The notes: generated from the letters alone by a model not told the origin. A stretch of 64,000 nucleotides of DNA from Darksidea phi (GCA_030770425.1 JASJFT010000046.1:186001-250000), one strand, 5' to 3'. Counted from the first letter of the stretch, positions 44,981 through 57,670 are shown. Numbers and translations: made by a program.

Positions 44981-46101
44981 TACACCCATTGTTTGTTTTC
45001 TACAGGCGCTAGGATACTGTACTGAAACCAAAATGTCCAAGGTGCCCAGATAAGTACAAATAAACTTATAGATATAGATATATCTTGTGTACTAACGGTA
45101 TAATAGCTACCAATTACCCTGCGTTATCCCTATATTACCCTAAAAGATAGTCCTTTATAAGATTCTAGTTAGTAAAGGTCGATTAGCTTTCTACTATTAT
45201 AATTGAGATAAAAGAGAAAGACGTGAGGAAGCTGGCTGAGGTTAAGAGATGGATGTGAGTGTGGTGCTGGTACCATCGTGGGCAATTTTTTAAGTGTGGG
45301 CGGTAGTATGGGTGTACTAACTTATCACTACCGTTGTTGGAGTCTCCCAACTGCCTCAATGTTCGAAACATCGCCTTATCAGTATTACTGTGTACAGCTC
45401 TACAGCTCTATTATCGTGTATAGGGTGTGGATATAGCACCTCTACTGCGTACAAACTCCTACTGTGTTTTGTGCTGACCTTACAGAAGAGACTCCCACTA
45501 TGAAAATCCAACTCAATATGTCTATAATAGTTCTATTGCATAAATAACCGATAGCGCTGAAAGTATTACCCAAAGCTAACCTAGGCTATTTTGGAGCAAT
45601 CTAGGCTAGAGCTAGATATAGGCTGTGAATCTAATGTCAACATTTATTATCTGCTATCTGCCTTCATAGTTACTATATCTATATCCCCGTATTTAGTTGG
45701 TAGATCGGCACAGTGGTACGACTTAAAAGGACAACTTTTCGTAGCGATCTTCGGGCTCGCCAGCGCCAACAGTGCCAATACCGGCCGGGTTCCCTAAAAA
45801 GGCGGACCGAAGCTCACCCTGTCAACGTCTCTGCGGCAATTGAGGTGTTTAATCGTAGATAGTGGGGACCCTTGAACTTTGCGAGTTAGCTCTGGTCCAC
45901 TCGCCGAAGGCAAAAGAAATGGAGCTGTGACCCCACCCCCACCATGCTAGAGATTTCGGTCGACGCAGATGATATCATGCCGCAACGACAGCTCTGCTGC
46001 TCTCAACACTGTTCTCTAACATTAAATGTCAATTTTTAAAGCGATTTTGTCCCTCTCTTCTGAGCGCATTAGTCGCACTTTATTATCTTTCAGCGTATAC
46101 G
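44981..46101. other. AT-rich island and promoter of FGGY kinase
   Basis: From about 45000 to 45710 the DNA is clearly AT-rich, with many TA steps and no frame of note, unlike the GC-rich neighbours. It looks like a decayed repeat, perhaps mutated by RIP. The remaining part up to 46101 returns to normal composition and should hold the kinase promoter. Confidence 0.6.
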
Positions 46102-48052
46102 ATGGCTGCGCCATCGCGGCAAATGTCTACCGACACCCGCAACGAGCTTCATCCACATGTTGAGCATTACATTGGTATCGATGTGGGCACAGGTAGCGCG
46201 AGAGCTTGTATTATGAATGATCAGGGCGACATTGTGGGGCTAGCTTCAGAGAACATTGGACTGTGGCAGCCGCAGACCGGTTACTATGTACATCCCTCTT
46301 ATGCGCTGTAATCACAGTCGGGAACTCGGAACAAGGGCTGAGAATAAGTAGGAACAATCGACAACAGACATCTGGCGTTGCATATGCTCTTCCGTCCGCC
46401 GAGCAATTGACCAACATAATATTGATCGCACTACTATCCGCGGCATCGGCTTCGACGCGACCTGCTCTCTCGCCGTCTTCTCCCACGATACCGACGAGCC
46501 TGTCTGCGTGACCGGACCCAACTTCGAAAATAAAGACGGCAACGATCGCAACGTGGTGCTTTGGCTTGATCACAGGCCGGTTGAGGAGACGCAAAAAATC
46601 AACGCTACCAACCATAACTTGCTTCGATATGTGGGAGGCAAGATGTCGATCGAGATGGAGATCCCCAAAGTCCTATGGCTGAAGAACAATATGCCAAAGG
46701 AGCTTTTCGACCGCTGCAAATTCTACGATTTGACGGACGCCCTTACTCACATGGCGACTGGGAGTGAGACGCGTAGTTTCTGCAGCGTGGTCTGCAAACA
46801 GGGATTCGTGCCGGTTGGTGTGGACGGCAGTGTCAAGGGATGGCAAGAAGACTTTCTCAAGACGATCGGGCTCGAGGATTTGTGCGAGGACAACTTCAAG
46901 CGCATGGGCGGCGTCGACAATGTGGTACCGTTCTACCCTTTCATGAGCAGAATGCTCCCGCTGACTCGCGCATAGAATGGGAAATACCTCACTGCGGGCG
47001 AGCTCGTCGGAACGCTGAGCGAGAAGGCTGCTATGGACATGGGTCTGCAGCCAGGCATTGCAGTAGGCAGTGGTGTTATCGATGCTTATGCTGGCTGGAT
47101 CGGCACTGTTGGCGCAAAGGTCAAGCTTGACGAAGACACGCTGGACATGGACGCACCCAAGAACGACGTCTCGCAAGCCTTCACACGTCTCGCCGCTGTC
47201 GCCGGAACCTCAACCTGCCATCTCGCCATGTCCCGCGAACCGGTCTTCGTAAACGGCGTCTGGGGTCCCTACCGCGACGTCCTCCTACCGGATTATTGGA
47301 TGGCTGAAGGTGGACAGAGTGCAACCGGCGAACTACTCAAGCACGTTATCGAAACACATCCTGCTTACCAGGAAGCAAAATCAGTCGCTGAGACCTACAA
47401 CACCAACATCTACGACTACCTCAACGAGCACCTACGCGAGATGATGGAGAAGGAGAACGCCCCACATATCTCCTGGCTCGGACGCCATTTCTTTTTCTAT
47501 GGAGACTTATTTGGAAATCGTTCACCAGTCGCAGACCCCAACATGAAAGGCTCAGTCATCGGTCTAAGCTCCGATAAGAGCTTGGATGGACTGGCACTAT
47601 ACTATTACGCCACCATGGAATTCATTGCTCTGCAAACCCACCAAATCGTCTCCGCGATGAACAAGTCCGGCCATGTAATCTCCTCAATCTTCATGTCAGG
47701 CTCACAGTGCCAAAACGATATACTCATGCAGCTTGTTGCTGCCGCGTGCGACATGCCCGTGCTTATCCCGAGGTATGTGCACGCAGCTGTTGTGCACGGA
47801 GCAGCCATGCTAGGTGCTAAGGCGGCGAGTACGGACAAGGAGGGCAAGAGTGAGCCGCTGTGGGATATCATGGATCGGTATAGTAAGGCGGGAAAGATGG
47901 TGAAGCCGACTACGGATAAGACGTTGAAGAAGTTGCTGGAGGCGAAATATAAGGTCTTCTTGGAGCAGTGTGAGAGTCAGCAGAAGTATCGGAGAGAGGT
48001 TGATGAGGCGATTGAGGGATGGGGAAAGGCGAAGGAGGCGGGTTCGCTCTGA
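46102..48052 (+). CDS. FGGY-family pentulose kinase (Ydr109c-like D-ribulokinase)
   Basis: Three exons, 46102-46287, 46352-46924 and 46976-48052; introns of 64 and 51 nt, both phase 0; 611 residues. The N-terminal ATPase motif is HYIGIDVGTGSARACI. The FGGY core continues with IRGIGFDATCSLAVF, NVVLWLDHRPVEET, MSIEMEIPKVLWLKNNMP, TAGELVGTLSEKAA, GIAVGSGVIDAYAGWIGTVGA and the C-terminal FMSGSQCQNDILMQLVAAACDMPV. The YDR109C/FGGY group phosphorylates D-ribulose, likely as a metabolite-repair step. Cytosolic location is expected. Splicing removes an in-frame stop in each intron. Confidence 0.92.
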
Positions 48053-48483
48053 TAGAAGACGCATCAAAATGCACGACAGATGCAATCTACAAAGATTGGC
48101 CTGAGAGCTCAACTCCTCTTGCTGCTTCAATCCTAATGCTACTCGAAGCTAACCAGTACGCAACGGGATAAGCAGTGGTAACTCTCCTACCTCACGAGTT
48201 TAAGTACGATCCGTTCTTGGATCAGATTCCGCTCTCAAATGTCGCTAGCCATGGACCCCTGTCAATATACCCCACAAAGCAGAGTGTCATCACGTGAGAG
48301 CGTATCTGTGGAGAAGTCTTGGCAATCCAGATGCCGTTAATCTCATTGTCGTCAATCGCTCCTCCACCCTCCATTTCCGCATTCACTTCCATTATTCACA
48401 GCGCAACTTGCTTCGTCTTTTGACTATCTTTAATCTGACTTTCAACCGCCGCTCTTGACTTTTTCTTTGCATTTTGATTTCTT
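48053..48483. other. Intergenic region
   Basis: 3' flank of the FGGY kinase gene and promoter of the MED27 gene. It is C/T-rich just before 48484, and no gene was seen. Confidence 0.4.
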
Positions 48484-49491
48484 ATGGCGGTCGCCGACGC
48501 AACTCTCCAACCAGACGCGAACTGGGACGAAGCGCAGAATATCTCGGGGCTCGCGCACCTCGAGCGCCTTCAAGCACAGGTTCGATACTCAATAATTGTT
48601 ACATGAAATCCCGCTAAGAGTTACTCCAGTTAGATGAGCTGCGCCTGACCATTCCCCGCATTGTCACGCCCTTCTACTCACCCCCAAGTGCCGCCCTCTT
48701 CCGCGAGTTTAAAGCTGGTCTCCTCGCGTCACAGGCAGAAATCAATAGGTTCCGGAACAGTTTCCAGGATCAGGAGACTCAGGCGATATTTGAGCACGCG
48801 CGACAGAGAGCGAGACAAGATAGTGATATGAGTAAGAGTGTGGAGGTGAATCACTGTGGTTGGATAGAGAGAGAACGAAGAAGGAAAGAGGACTCGAGGA
48901 AGGGGAGTGGGTCAGAGACGGCGGAAGAGTCGCAGGCGGCACTTACAAATGAGGAGGTTGAGAAGATCATTAGAGAGTGGAGAGCGAGGAACCTGAGGCT
49001 GGGGTTTGAAGAGAAGGAAGGGCATCGCGATTTGACGGTGCGTGTGCTGATCTTGAGATGGATGCGCGACAAGATGCTGATCAGTGTATGGACAGATTAC
49101 CTTTGTCACTAACGGCCAAAAAATCCACTTCCACGTCGTCATCTCGCAAGATACAAACGAACCGCAAAAAATCAAAGCCGAGTGTTTGGGAACTACTGAT
49201 ATTGATCTAGCCTTCACAAGATGTATCGCCTCACGGCCAAACCCGAACGATTTGAAATATCTCTTGGTATGTTGAAAAGAAATCTTCTCTGTAGATGTGA
49301 TGCTGATTCATAACCCCCAGGATATGATTGCCTCGTACAAGTCGGTGAAGAGCTTGGCCTGCGCTAAGTGTGGGAAGTTGTATGATGCTGAGTCGCTAAA
49401 GCCGATGGCGAGGAGGGGGAGGCAAGTTGATGGGGCTGATGAAAAGGCGGAGATGGTATGGGAAGCCCTGCACGAGAGCTGTTTGGAGTGA
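48484..49491 (+). CDS. Mediator complex subunit 27 (MED27)-like
   Basis: Four exons, 48484-48579, 48630-49037, 49096-49266 and 49321-49491; introns of 50-58 nt, all phase 0; 281 residues. The N-terminal half is helical and charged (LDELRLTIPRIVTPFYSPPSAALFREFKAGL). The C-terminal part has the beta-strand block ITFVTNGQKIHFHVVISQD and a zinc-binding-like end with CAKCGKLY and EALHESCLE, which matches the fungal Med27 family. MED27 sits in the Mediator tail in the nucleus. The assignment rests on the Cys pattern and overall layout. Confidence 0.75.
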
Positions 49492-49512
49492 AACTCTTAC
49501 GGAATCCCTAAC

Positions 49513-50112
49513 CTAGGGATCAAAGTCGTGCCCCACCTCGTTAGGAAATGCCTGGCCGAAGACTGGTATATGCATGTGCAGTGGGACGTAGCGCGGATCT
49601 TGGAACCATACACCCCAATTATTCCTGATGGCTTTTGGCCAAGGGTGATCATTCGGCCTCGATTGCCAATGAGCATCCGTCCACATGCCTTGATAAGGAC
49701 GGCGAAATTTTCGTGTTTGGAAGTCGTAACAGTTGTTGCTGTATTCCCGAATTTTGTTGAGACTTTTGAAAGGGGACGGAATTGAGCAGTCCGGCCCATT
49801 ATCGTCGATATCGTCGTGTAGGCCCCATATAGGCCGTCTCGGCCGGTGAGACATGTAGTCGTGCTTTTTGGCGCCTATGGTTATATGGACGTCTGGACCA
49901 CGACCCGTAAGACAATCTTTCAGTCGACCCCATTTGTTTCCGTTTTTCCCGTCTTTCGGCCAAATGAAGTGGTAGTGGCGTTTCTTCACATGCTTCTCCA
50001 CGCCGTTTTGTATCCAGGTGCTCGGTACCCAGCCGAGGATGGGGTCCCAGTACCCTTTGTAGAATTCCGCCGGTCTCGATTGCCACGGATGGTCGACTTC
50101 GCGGAGTGTCAT
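49513..50112 (-). CDS. Orphan Trp/His/Pro-rich protein
   Basis: Intact single-exon frame of 199 residues from an ATG. It is rich in Trp, His, Asp and Pro (PWQSRPAEFYKGYWDPILGWVP, KKRHYHFIWPKDGKN). It has a near-duplicated PWQSRP/HWQSRP motif at residues about 9 and 149. No signal peptide, membrane segment or known domain is visible. It ends 22 bp from the MED27 stop, facing it, and is divergent from NIC96. The composition is unlike chance frames here, so I think it is a real but lineage-restricted gene. I do not recognise a function. Confidence 0.55.
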   Translation of the reverse strand: MTLREVDHPWQSRPAEFYKGYWDPILGWVPSTWIQNGVEKHVKKRHYHFIWPKDGKNGNKWGRLKDCLTGRGPDVHITIGAKKHDYMSHRPRRPIWGLHDDIDDNGPDCSIPSPFKSLNKIREYSNNCYDFQTRKFRRPYQGMWTDAHWQSRPNDHPWPKAIRNNWGVWFQDPRYVPLHMHIPVFGQAFPNEVGHDFDP

Positions 50113-50527
50113 GACGAGCAGATCGGTGGAAATGGAACTTGAATATTGTTCAAGATTGAGTCAGGTTCAGTGAGGGGCGGAACCATAGATACTTGAGGTT
50201 TATACATGTGCCAAATTCCCATGTACTTCCGGGTTGAATGCCAAAGACCGAGTGACAATGATTGCCATCGCGGGTCATATGTACACGCATGTGCGCAAAC
50301 TTGCTGTCACAAACCCGGTAGCCTCATTCTTGATTATGCAAGTAGCTCAAAAGAGGCAGGCAATTATCATTTCAAACGTATTCTTCTCCTTCACCGAGAC
50401 GGCAAACGATCTGCGTACCTGACTAACAATCACGCAAATAAGCTGTGGACCGTGCGCTAGCTCCCAGGCAGAACGCGATCTCGTTTTCTGTTTTCCAGGC
50501 AATCAACACAACCAGCACAACACCACC
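50113..50527. other. Divergent intergenic region
   Basis: Shared upstream region, 415 bp, of the orphan gene and NIC96. No coding sequence is supported. Confidence 0.4.
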
Positions 50528-53500
50528 ATGTCGCTTTTCGGCAATCTTGGGAGCAACCAGCCCGCTTCCAGCGGGACGTCTACTTCAGGCACGCCTGCCT
50601 TCAAACCCCTTTTTGGTGGCACCAGTTCCGGCGCGACGTCTAGCTTGTTTTCCGGCCTGGGTGGAGCGTCTACAAGCGCGCCGTCTGGCACAGCGCAACC
50701 CGCAACTTCTGGCGGATTGGGAGGAAGTTTGTTTGGAGCAAAAACGACAGCACCTGCAGCGTCATCGACACCGGCTTTCTCTCTCGGAGGCGCGACGTCC
50801 CAGCCGCAATCGCAATCGACTGGCTTCGGCCTGTTTTCGAAGCCCGCTGGTCAACAAGCGCAGCAATCGACCACAACAAACCCATTGTCCAACACGCAAC
50901 AAACGAATCCACTAGGACAGTCGACCCTCTTTGGCACTACTCCACAACAGCAAGAGCAATCGGGTGGACCTCTGTCGCAGTCAAACGCAGGCACCGGTCG
51001 ATCAGCTCACTTTGATCATTTGCTTGAGCGCGGTCGCAAACGCAATGTCGGCGAGAACGGGCTCAGCAGCTTTGATGAGTTGCCGACGCTGCAGCTGGGC
51101 TTGGGCGACATTGCTCGGAAAGTGCGCAATCTGGGTACAGGCGGCCCTTCGGCCGACCAGGGACAGGATCGTGCTGCGTCAGTTTTTTTGATGTACATGG
51201 TGAACATGGCTAATAGCTACCAGGCACTATTTGCTCTCCGCTTCGGGCGTGAAGATGGGCAGCACCCTCCGTGACCTCAATCAATTCTCTACACAAGCGG
51301 GGCTTAGCACGGCCGGATCCGCAAATAACGCGCTAGATACGGACGTCGACAGCTATATCTCGAACCTTCACTCACAATCTACCTTGGCTCTGATACAGGA
51401 GGGATTGGAACAGTCGAAGCGCGACTTTGACGCCTTCCTCGAGGACAACGTACAGATTGAATGGGAGAAGCAGCGGCAGAGAATCTACGAGCACTTTGGT
51501 CTCGGCAGACAGAACGAAGAGATGACAGCGTCGCAGAGCACATTTGGTAGCACGGCTGCTCGCGGGGCGTTTGGCAGGTCTACCCGCAAGGGCCGCTCCG
51601 TTGGCGCCAAGGGAGCATCTGTCAATGGTGCATCGTTTGCTGCTTCCACCAATACGCCTGTCATTGGCTCAGTCATGTCGCCTTACCAGAAGAGGGCCCT
51701 CAACGGCGACTCGCTAGACAAATCTATGGCTAATGGACCGGCTGGCCCTAGTGACCGTCATACTCGCGACAAACAAGAGAAGTTCATGGAAACGGTCAAG
51801 AAGCTCAACGAAACGAGACTCCGGGAGAACCACTTCCCCATCCTGCACGAGTTTGCCAGAGTGGAAAGGGCGGCTGGTGGAGAGAATTCGGACCACTTCA
51901 TCAGTGCCTACAAAGCGCTCGCCGACATCACAAATGAAAGAGAGGAGACAATTGATGACCCCGGATATAATAACCCTAAAGAACGTTGTTTCCGCTCTGA
52001 ATACCTGGACGAGCAGCAGAACTCAGTCTTGAGCGTCCGGAACCGCAAGCGCATTCTCGACGGCTCACGGAAATTTTTGGAGAAGAGGTTCATGGACCAT
52101 GTCCATGAAGTGCTGTCAAAGAATCCTCAGGAGGCAAGACCCGGTGGCGACCCTTCGGTAATTAATAAGATACGGGGTTTCGTTAGGGCCAAGCTAGCGT
52201 ACAAAGAGCTTGGAGTTGAGACCGAGCATTTGCAGAAAATTGGTGGCGATGTCGATGAGTACCCCTGGGTTATACTTTTCTACCTTCTTCGAGCGGGCCT
52301 GGTGGAAGCCGCATCCGACTACGTCCGAGAGAAGAAGAACTTTTTCCACAACAATGACAGGGTGTTCCAAGCCGCTGTCACATGTTACGCGACTGATCCG
52401 GACCGTCGCCTTACCCCTGACCTACAACAAAAGATCAGTTCTGTCCACACCCAGCGTGCGCGGTTAGCGCCATCGATGGATCCGTATCGTATGGCCTGTT
52501 ACAAGATCATCGGTCGTTGTGAGATGAGCCGACGGAACTTGGATTCGATCAGGGAAAGCATGGACGACTGGATCTGGCTGCAGTTCAATCTGGCCCGTGA
52601 AGGAAATCGCGCCGAGGAGAATGCCGGTGAGATCTTCGGCTTAGAAGAGATCCGCCAAACTACCAGCGAGATTGGCCAACGTCATTTCATGAACGAAGAT
52701 GCTGAAGCGGCTGGTGGATATGGCGTGTACTTCTATCTCGCAACGCTGGCCGGCATGTTCGAGTCCGCAGTCAATTTCCTCTATCAGCATAATTACGTCT
52801 CTGCGGTCCATTTCGCGATTGCCCTAGACTATTACGGCCTGCTGCGAGTATCGGATTGGAACACTGCAGGCATGGAGATCCTTACCTACACGACAAAACA
52901 ACAAGCCGAGCTCAATTTTGGAAAGATAGTTGGCTTCTATACGCGCGACTTCCGCGCTGCACGACCTGATGCTGCGGCTGAGTATCTCATCTTGCTATGC
53001 TTGAATGCAGACCTACCAGGAGAAGCAGGCAAGCAACAAGCTGGGCTCTGCCATGAAGCGCTCCGTGAACTCGTTCTGGAAACGCGAGAGTTCTCAACAC
53101 TGCTCGGCGATGTTAAGATTAACGGTCACACTACGCCAGGTCTGATCCAGGAACGCGTACCATTAATCAAGCTGATCGATGAGGATGGCCTCGTTAACGC
53201 TATCACTCGCGAAGCTGCCAGGATGGCAGACGATAATGGACGCACCAATGATGCCGTGCTGCTTAACCACCTTGCCGGTGATTATGACAGCGTCGTGTCG
53301 ATCCTCAACCGTGCACTATCCGAAGCACTGTCTGTTGAGCTTGGTCAAGAGCCGCTACGTCTGGAACCACTGAAGCCACGAGTGGCGACTGTAGAGCAAC
53401 AACAAGGCGCTCAATTAACTTCGTCAAGTCTGAGCATGCTCGGAACTGATGATCCAGTTGAGCTCGCACTGAAAGTCATCGAACTCTATGACGCCAACAG

Positions 53501-53989
53501 CCTCTGGTGGAGGAAGGTCTCGTCGACGAATCGCGACACACTAGGTACCTTGTATAAACTCAACGCCGCAAAGAAGGTCATCGAAGCGCGGGCCTACATG
53601 GAAGCTCTCGACGTAAGTATACCTCTTCATCATCACTTGCCAATGAGACTAACACTTCACAGCAAATCGAAGCCCTCCGCATCCTCCCCCTCTCCGCCTC
53701 AGGCAACCTCTCCGACATCCGCCTCCATGCCAACACCTTCTCCACCTTCCCTTCTGAAATCGCGCGAAACATCGGCAATGTCCTGCTTTGGTGTATCGGG
53801 TGCTGCTCTCGGCACCGCGAAGTGCTTCTTAGTGGGACGTATGAGGACCCGACAAGGAAGGCGTTGGCGGAGCAGTTGCTGCAGAAAGCGAAGGATCTGA
53901 TGGTTTTTGCTGGGTTGATAAGATACAAGTTACCCCCAAGGGTCTTTGAGACTTTGGCGAGGGAAGGAGGCGTCGTGGGGGCTTATTAG
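50528..53989 (+). CDS. NIC96: Nucleoporin NIC96/Nup93
   Basis: Three exons, 50528-51177, 51224-53612 and 53663-53989; introns of 46 and 50 nt; 1121 residues. The N-terminal about 170 residues are a Ser/Thr/Gly/Gln-rich FG-type region (SLFGNLG, LFGG, SLFGA, GFGLFSKP, TLFGT). A linker (LDELPTLQLGLGDIARKV-like) leads to the long alpha-helical Nic96 domain: ASDYVREKKNFF, EYPWVILFYLLRAGL, DDWIWLQFNLAREG, HFAIALDYYGLLRVSD and AAEYLILLCLNAD. NIC96 is a scaffold of the inner ring of the nuclear pore and anchors the Nsp1 complex. The final exon lies in another frame than the second and supplies LPPRVFETLAREGGVVGAY. The length matches filamentous fungal homologues with an extended FG start. Confidence 0.93.
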
Positions 53990-55400
53990 AGGGAATGTAA
54001 AGGGTTGTGGGAGGGTTATGGAAAGATAGTTTGCGCTGTAAAATTGTAGCTTTAAAAGCAATGCTTTTTGGTCTTGGGTCCTTCTCGGAGCGTCATTTCC
54101 GTGCGTTCTTTCTAGATGCTTGTTCTCCGTGGGCCGATTGGTGTTGCTGGACATTGAAAGATGGCGAGTGGAGCAATCTGGCTTGTAGATGGTCGTTTAG
54201 CTACAATTATGAAGAGAATTTGAAGTTGCATTTATAGTAATATTCTGTCTGTGATTTGAGGCTTGAAGTCCTCGGTCGTCTGGCCTAGTTCGCTCTCGAC
54301 CTAGCAAGAAGGCTGGCAATCGTAGTGACGACTACAAATTAGTGTCTAAGGAAATTCCTGTTAGTATTTCAATTCGGCGCAGTTCGTAAATGACCTTGCG
54401 ATCGATCCATATATCGCTTTGGCTTCAAGCCTTGATATCCTAAGAATTCTTCCCTAAATAAGAGCTGTCACGATCTAATACATCCTAATTTCTTACCCTG
54501 TAATATTACCGCGTGTGCTAAGATAGTTAACCTGGTTATAGGGTTCGACTTCTTGGTTATATAAACTTATATTATGCGTGGCAACGCTTAACAAGATCTA
54601 TACAACTTATCTCTTCTTTAGATTTATATACTGTAGTAAAGGTCTTTTTTAAGATCTGTATGTTACGCCACAGTAAGCGACGCGCCCTCTTTCATGAGGC
54701 TCGGGCCGTTACCTTCGCAGTTATGCTGTAACGCCTAAGACCTCGGGCTTCGACTGTAAACCCCTCTGGTTGCAACAACTTTTTGCATTTCAAGATGTTC
54801 GGGACGAAATACCTTTTTGTATCACCTTTTTGGGTTATTTTGCAAGTTAGCTACTGCTTATTCGGAATATAGTAACTTGGGTCACCATGGTAGAAACATT
54901 GAGATATAGAGGGGTTATAGAATCGACGTAGAACACATCGATGAATCAAATACTAAGAAGAAATTTTGGTGATATATCTATTTAATAAGAGACAATATTT
55001 AACAGCACTAATATAATAAATATAGTAAGCGATAGAATTACGAAAAATACAGCTAGCCCAGGAGATAACGTGAACTCACGCCGGGTAGTTGCCTAAGTTC
55101 CTGGTTAGGGGGCCTATGCAGCCCCATTGAATGGACAAAATAAACCTGAGATTTTCACCGCACTACCGCACCCCGCGCTCTCACTTTCACCTCTTCCCCA
55201 GAAGGCTTTGAAAGAAGCACACTCTGCGGTTATGCGGTGGTCGGAAAAGTATTGCATACGAAACCTAGCATCGAAATTAGAAGTCACAACCTACGCGAAC
55301 TGCAACCACTTATAATGGACCGTACTGAGTTCAAAGGCTTTACGAATTTACCGCTACAGTTGCATCTGTCCTACGATTCTTCCAAGGCAAGAAATCCTAG
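53990..55400. other. AT-rich island, no gene seen
   Basis: About 54240-55100 is AT-rich with many TA steps and stop codons in all frames. Some 60-base stretches look near 80% A+T. A GC-richer pocket lies at about 54660-54780. It looks like a decayed, possibly RIP-mutated repeat, but no element ends or transposase were recognised. Confidence 0.6.
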
Positions 55401-57065
55401 CAATGCAAACACTCCGGACACTCCGAACACTCGAACACTTCAGGAACAACTTCACCGCTGTGGTTGCACAGGTCCCATGACTTTTTCGATGATAAGTCTC
55501 GACTGCAAGGTATTCCTTTCGTTGTATCGTCGAAAGCTCCACCAGCGAATTCCATTCTCGAGCAGAAGGGCAAGGTACTATGGACCGATGGTCCGGGCGC
55601 CACGCCTACCGCTGAATGGGTTGACGATATCGAACTTGACAAAGTCAAAGCCATGTTGGAGCCACACCTACACTTGGTAGGACTGAGTTCGGCTAAGGTC
55701 GATGTCGAATTCCTCACAGAAGACACTTGGAATCGAGTTTTCGTCATCCGGGATCCAGCTCTTCCTGTCCTTACCCCAGAGTACATCATGCGAGTGAGCT
55801 TGCCGGTCTTTCCATGGTACAAGACGCAGGCGGAAGTGGCGACAATGGAGTTTGTCCGAATGTACACCAACATACCCGTACCTAGAGTCTTCGCCTTTGA
55901 CTCCTCAGCGGACAATTGTCTGGGCTATGAATGGATGCTGGTGGAGAAGGTTGCAGGTCGGCCTTACTTGGAAGTGGAGGAGCATCTGACCATTGTACAA
56001 AAACAAGAGATCGCTAGGACACTCGCCGGATGGCGGCACCAGCTCTCCCGATTTAGATTTAACATCATTGGTAGCCTTTACCGCAACTGGGACTACGTTG
56101 CTGAGTCAAAGGATGGATTCTACGTCGGCCCTCCAGTTATTCAAAAATATATGGGAGATTGGCGACTAAGCTACAAGTCCTTCCGCGGTCCCTTTACTAA
56201 TTTCGAGGATTATGCTCGGTCTTTTGCTGAGTGTATCTATGCTGAAGCGTGCGATCCCCGGCAGCGGATACGCGCGGAAATTGACGCTTTATACAAGGAT
56301 ATAGAGACGCTCGGTCCAGATTGTCCACCTTGGAAACAAAAGGACCGTAGGCCAAAGAGTCGTCTGGATGCCGAGACTCAGGAGGAGAAAGCCGCCAGAC
56401 CCAGCCGAGTCGAAGCGATGAAACAGGAACTTGCGGAGAAGCAGCGACACGCTCAAGACAAATTCATCGACTGGGAGGGTACGCGATATCACGTCGCTAC
56501 ATACTGGGGAGAGCCATATGATGGTCTCAAAGAATCTGTTGGTACCTGTCAACAGCTTCTCCGGCTCATCCCGAAATTCTGTGACCGGGCACCATTTGCC
56601 ACAGGCAGTACCGTTCTCTACCATTGGGACATCTCAGATCAAAACGTTCTCATCGATGAAACGGGCAAGCCGGCTGCTCTTCTTGACTGGGAACAACTAT
56701 ACACTGTGCCGCCACTACTTACGAGGCCTTATCCGAACGTATTCGATACCCTTGAGGAGGATGAAGGCGCCATTCAGCTATCAAAATGGGTTAGCGGAGA
56801 CCATAATGAGATGACAACACCAGATCACCTTGCGAAGCAAAATGATCTTGGGTCGGCGGTGTTGATGCGGTGAGCATTCACTATGCGGATGGCGGAGCTC
56901 AATTCAACTTGGTTGAGGGACTTTACTAATCTGGATGAGGCCTTCCTTGCCCGCAAACGTCTCGTGCATTTCGTTGAGGATGGGCCATATAATCATCAAA
57001 CTCTAGACACGGTGAATCGGTTGCTGGAGAAGATCGATAAGAGCGCTAAAGGACCCTGTAGCTAA
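55401..57065 (+). pseudogene. Aminoglycoside-phosphotransferase-like (APH fold) gene with broken ends
   Basis: The open frame 55401-56873 reads a phosphotransferase-fold protein. It has LQGIPFVVSSKAPP, GKVLWTDGP, YIMRVSLPVFPWYKTQAEVATMEFVR, IPVPRVFAFDSSADNCLGYEWMLVEKVAGRP and the catalytic HWDISDQNVLID with DWEQLY. This frame has no early ATG; the first in-frame one is at 55653, inside the conserved domain. The expected C-terminal part (AELNSTWLRDFTNLDEAFLARKRLVHFVEDG) follows at 56883-57065 in another frame after a stop. A GTGAGC donor sits at the break, but no acceptor I found restores the frame. It may be a recently broken gene or have introns I could not place. It borders an AT-rich island. 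Confidence 0.5.
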
Positions 57066-57670
57066 GAGCGACAAGGTTTGTGTCCACAGTCTGTGCAGAA
57101 AGCCGCACGGTTCACACTTGTTGCTTGCGGTCGGGCGAGGAGTCATGAGCATACTGGAAATATCAAAGTGCAATTGAATCACACCCAAATAGTTCCAGGT
57201 CTTCGCGCTGCAAATTTATGATTCAGAACTTCTGTTTCTAGTGTTTCCATGGTGGGGGCACCGAGAGCTTCCGTGTGGCTGTTGGTGAATGAATGAGTCT
57301 AATAACCTTGGTGGGAACGGTTAGCGCTCAGCCCCGCTAGGAGAAAATGCGACCGACCCCCAATTAAGGCATCTAACTGGCCAACAAAAAAAGGGTTGCA
57401 CCAATAAGCTTCTTCACTGGCGGCTAGAGCCTTGGCATATATTATTAATCGCTTATATAGCAACGCGGCCATGATGTCAGGAGTAACTTCCTGCGATATG
57501 GATAATTGCTTCCCCTTACTCTCTACAAAATAAAGACTGCCGGATATATGTCCAAACCAAAGCAAATCCTTTTAAGAAGACCTCTCTAGCTAAGTGTAAG
57601 GGAAGTTGTGTAGTTCGATGAGTGTCCTAAATAAATCAAATCTCGATGTACTGCACGATCTCTCCATACA
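57066..57670. other. Intergenic region
   Basis: Mixed composition, partly AT-rich. No gene was recognised between the APH-like locus and the convergent membrane-protein gene. Confidence 0.4.

Noticed and set aside
53613..53928. Read-through of the NIC96 frame past 53612 to 53900
   Set aside because: A GTAAGT donor and CAG acceptor join a different frame that gives the conserved Nic96 C-terminus.
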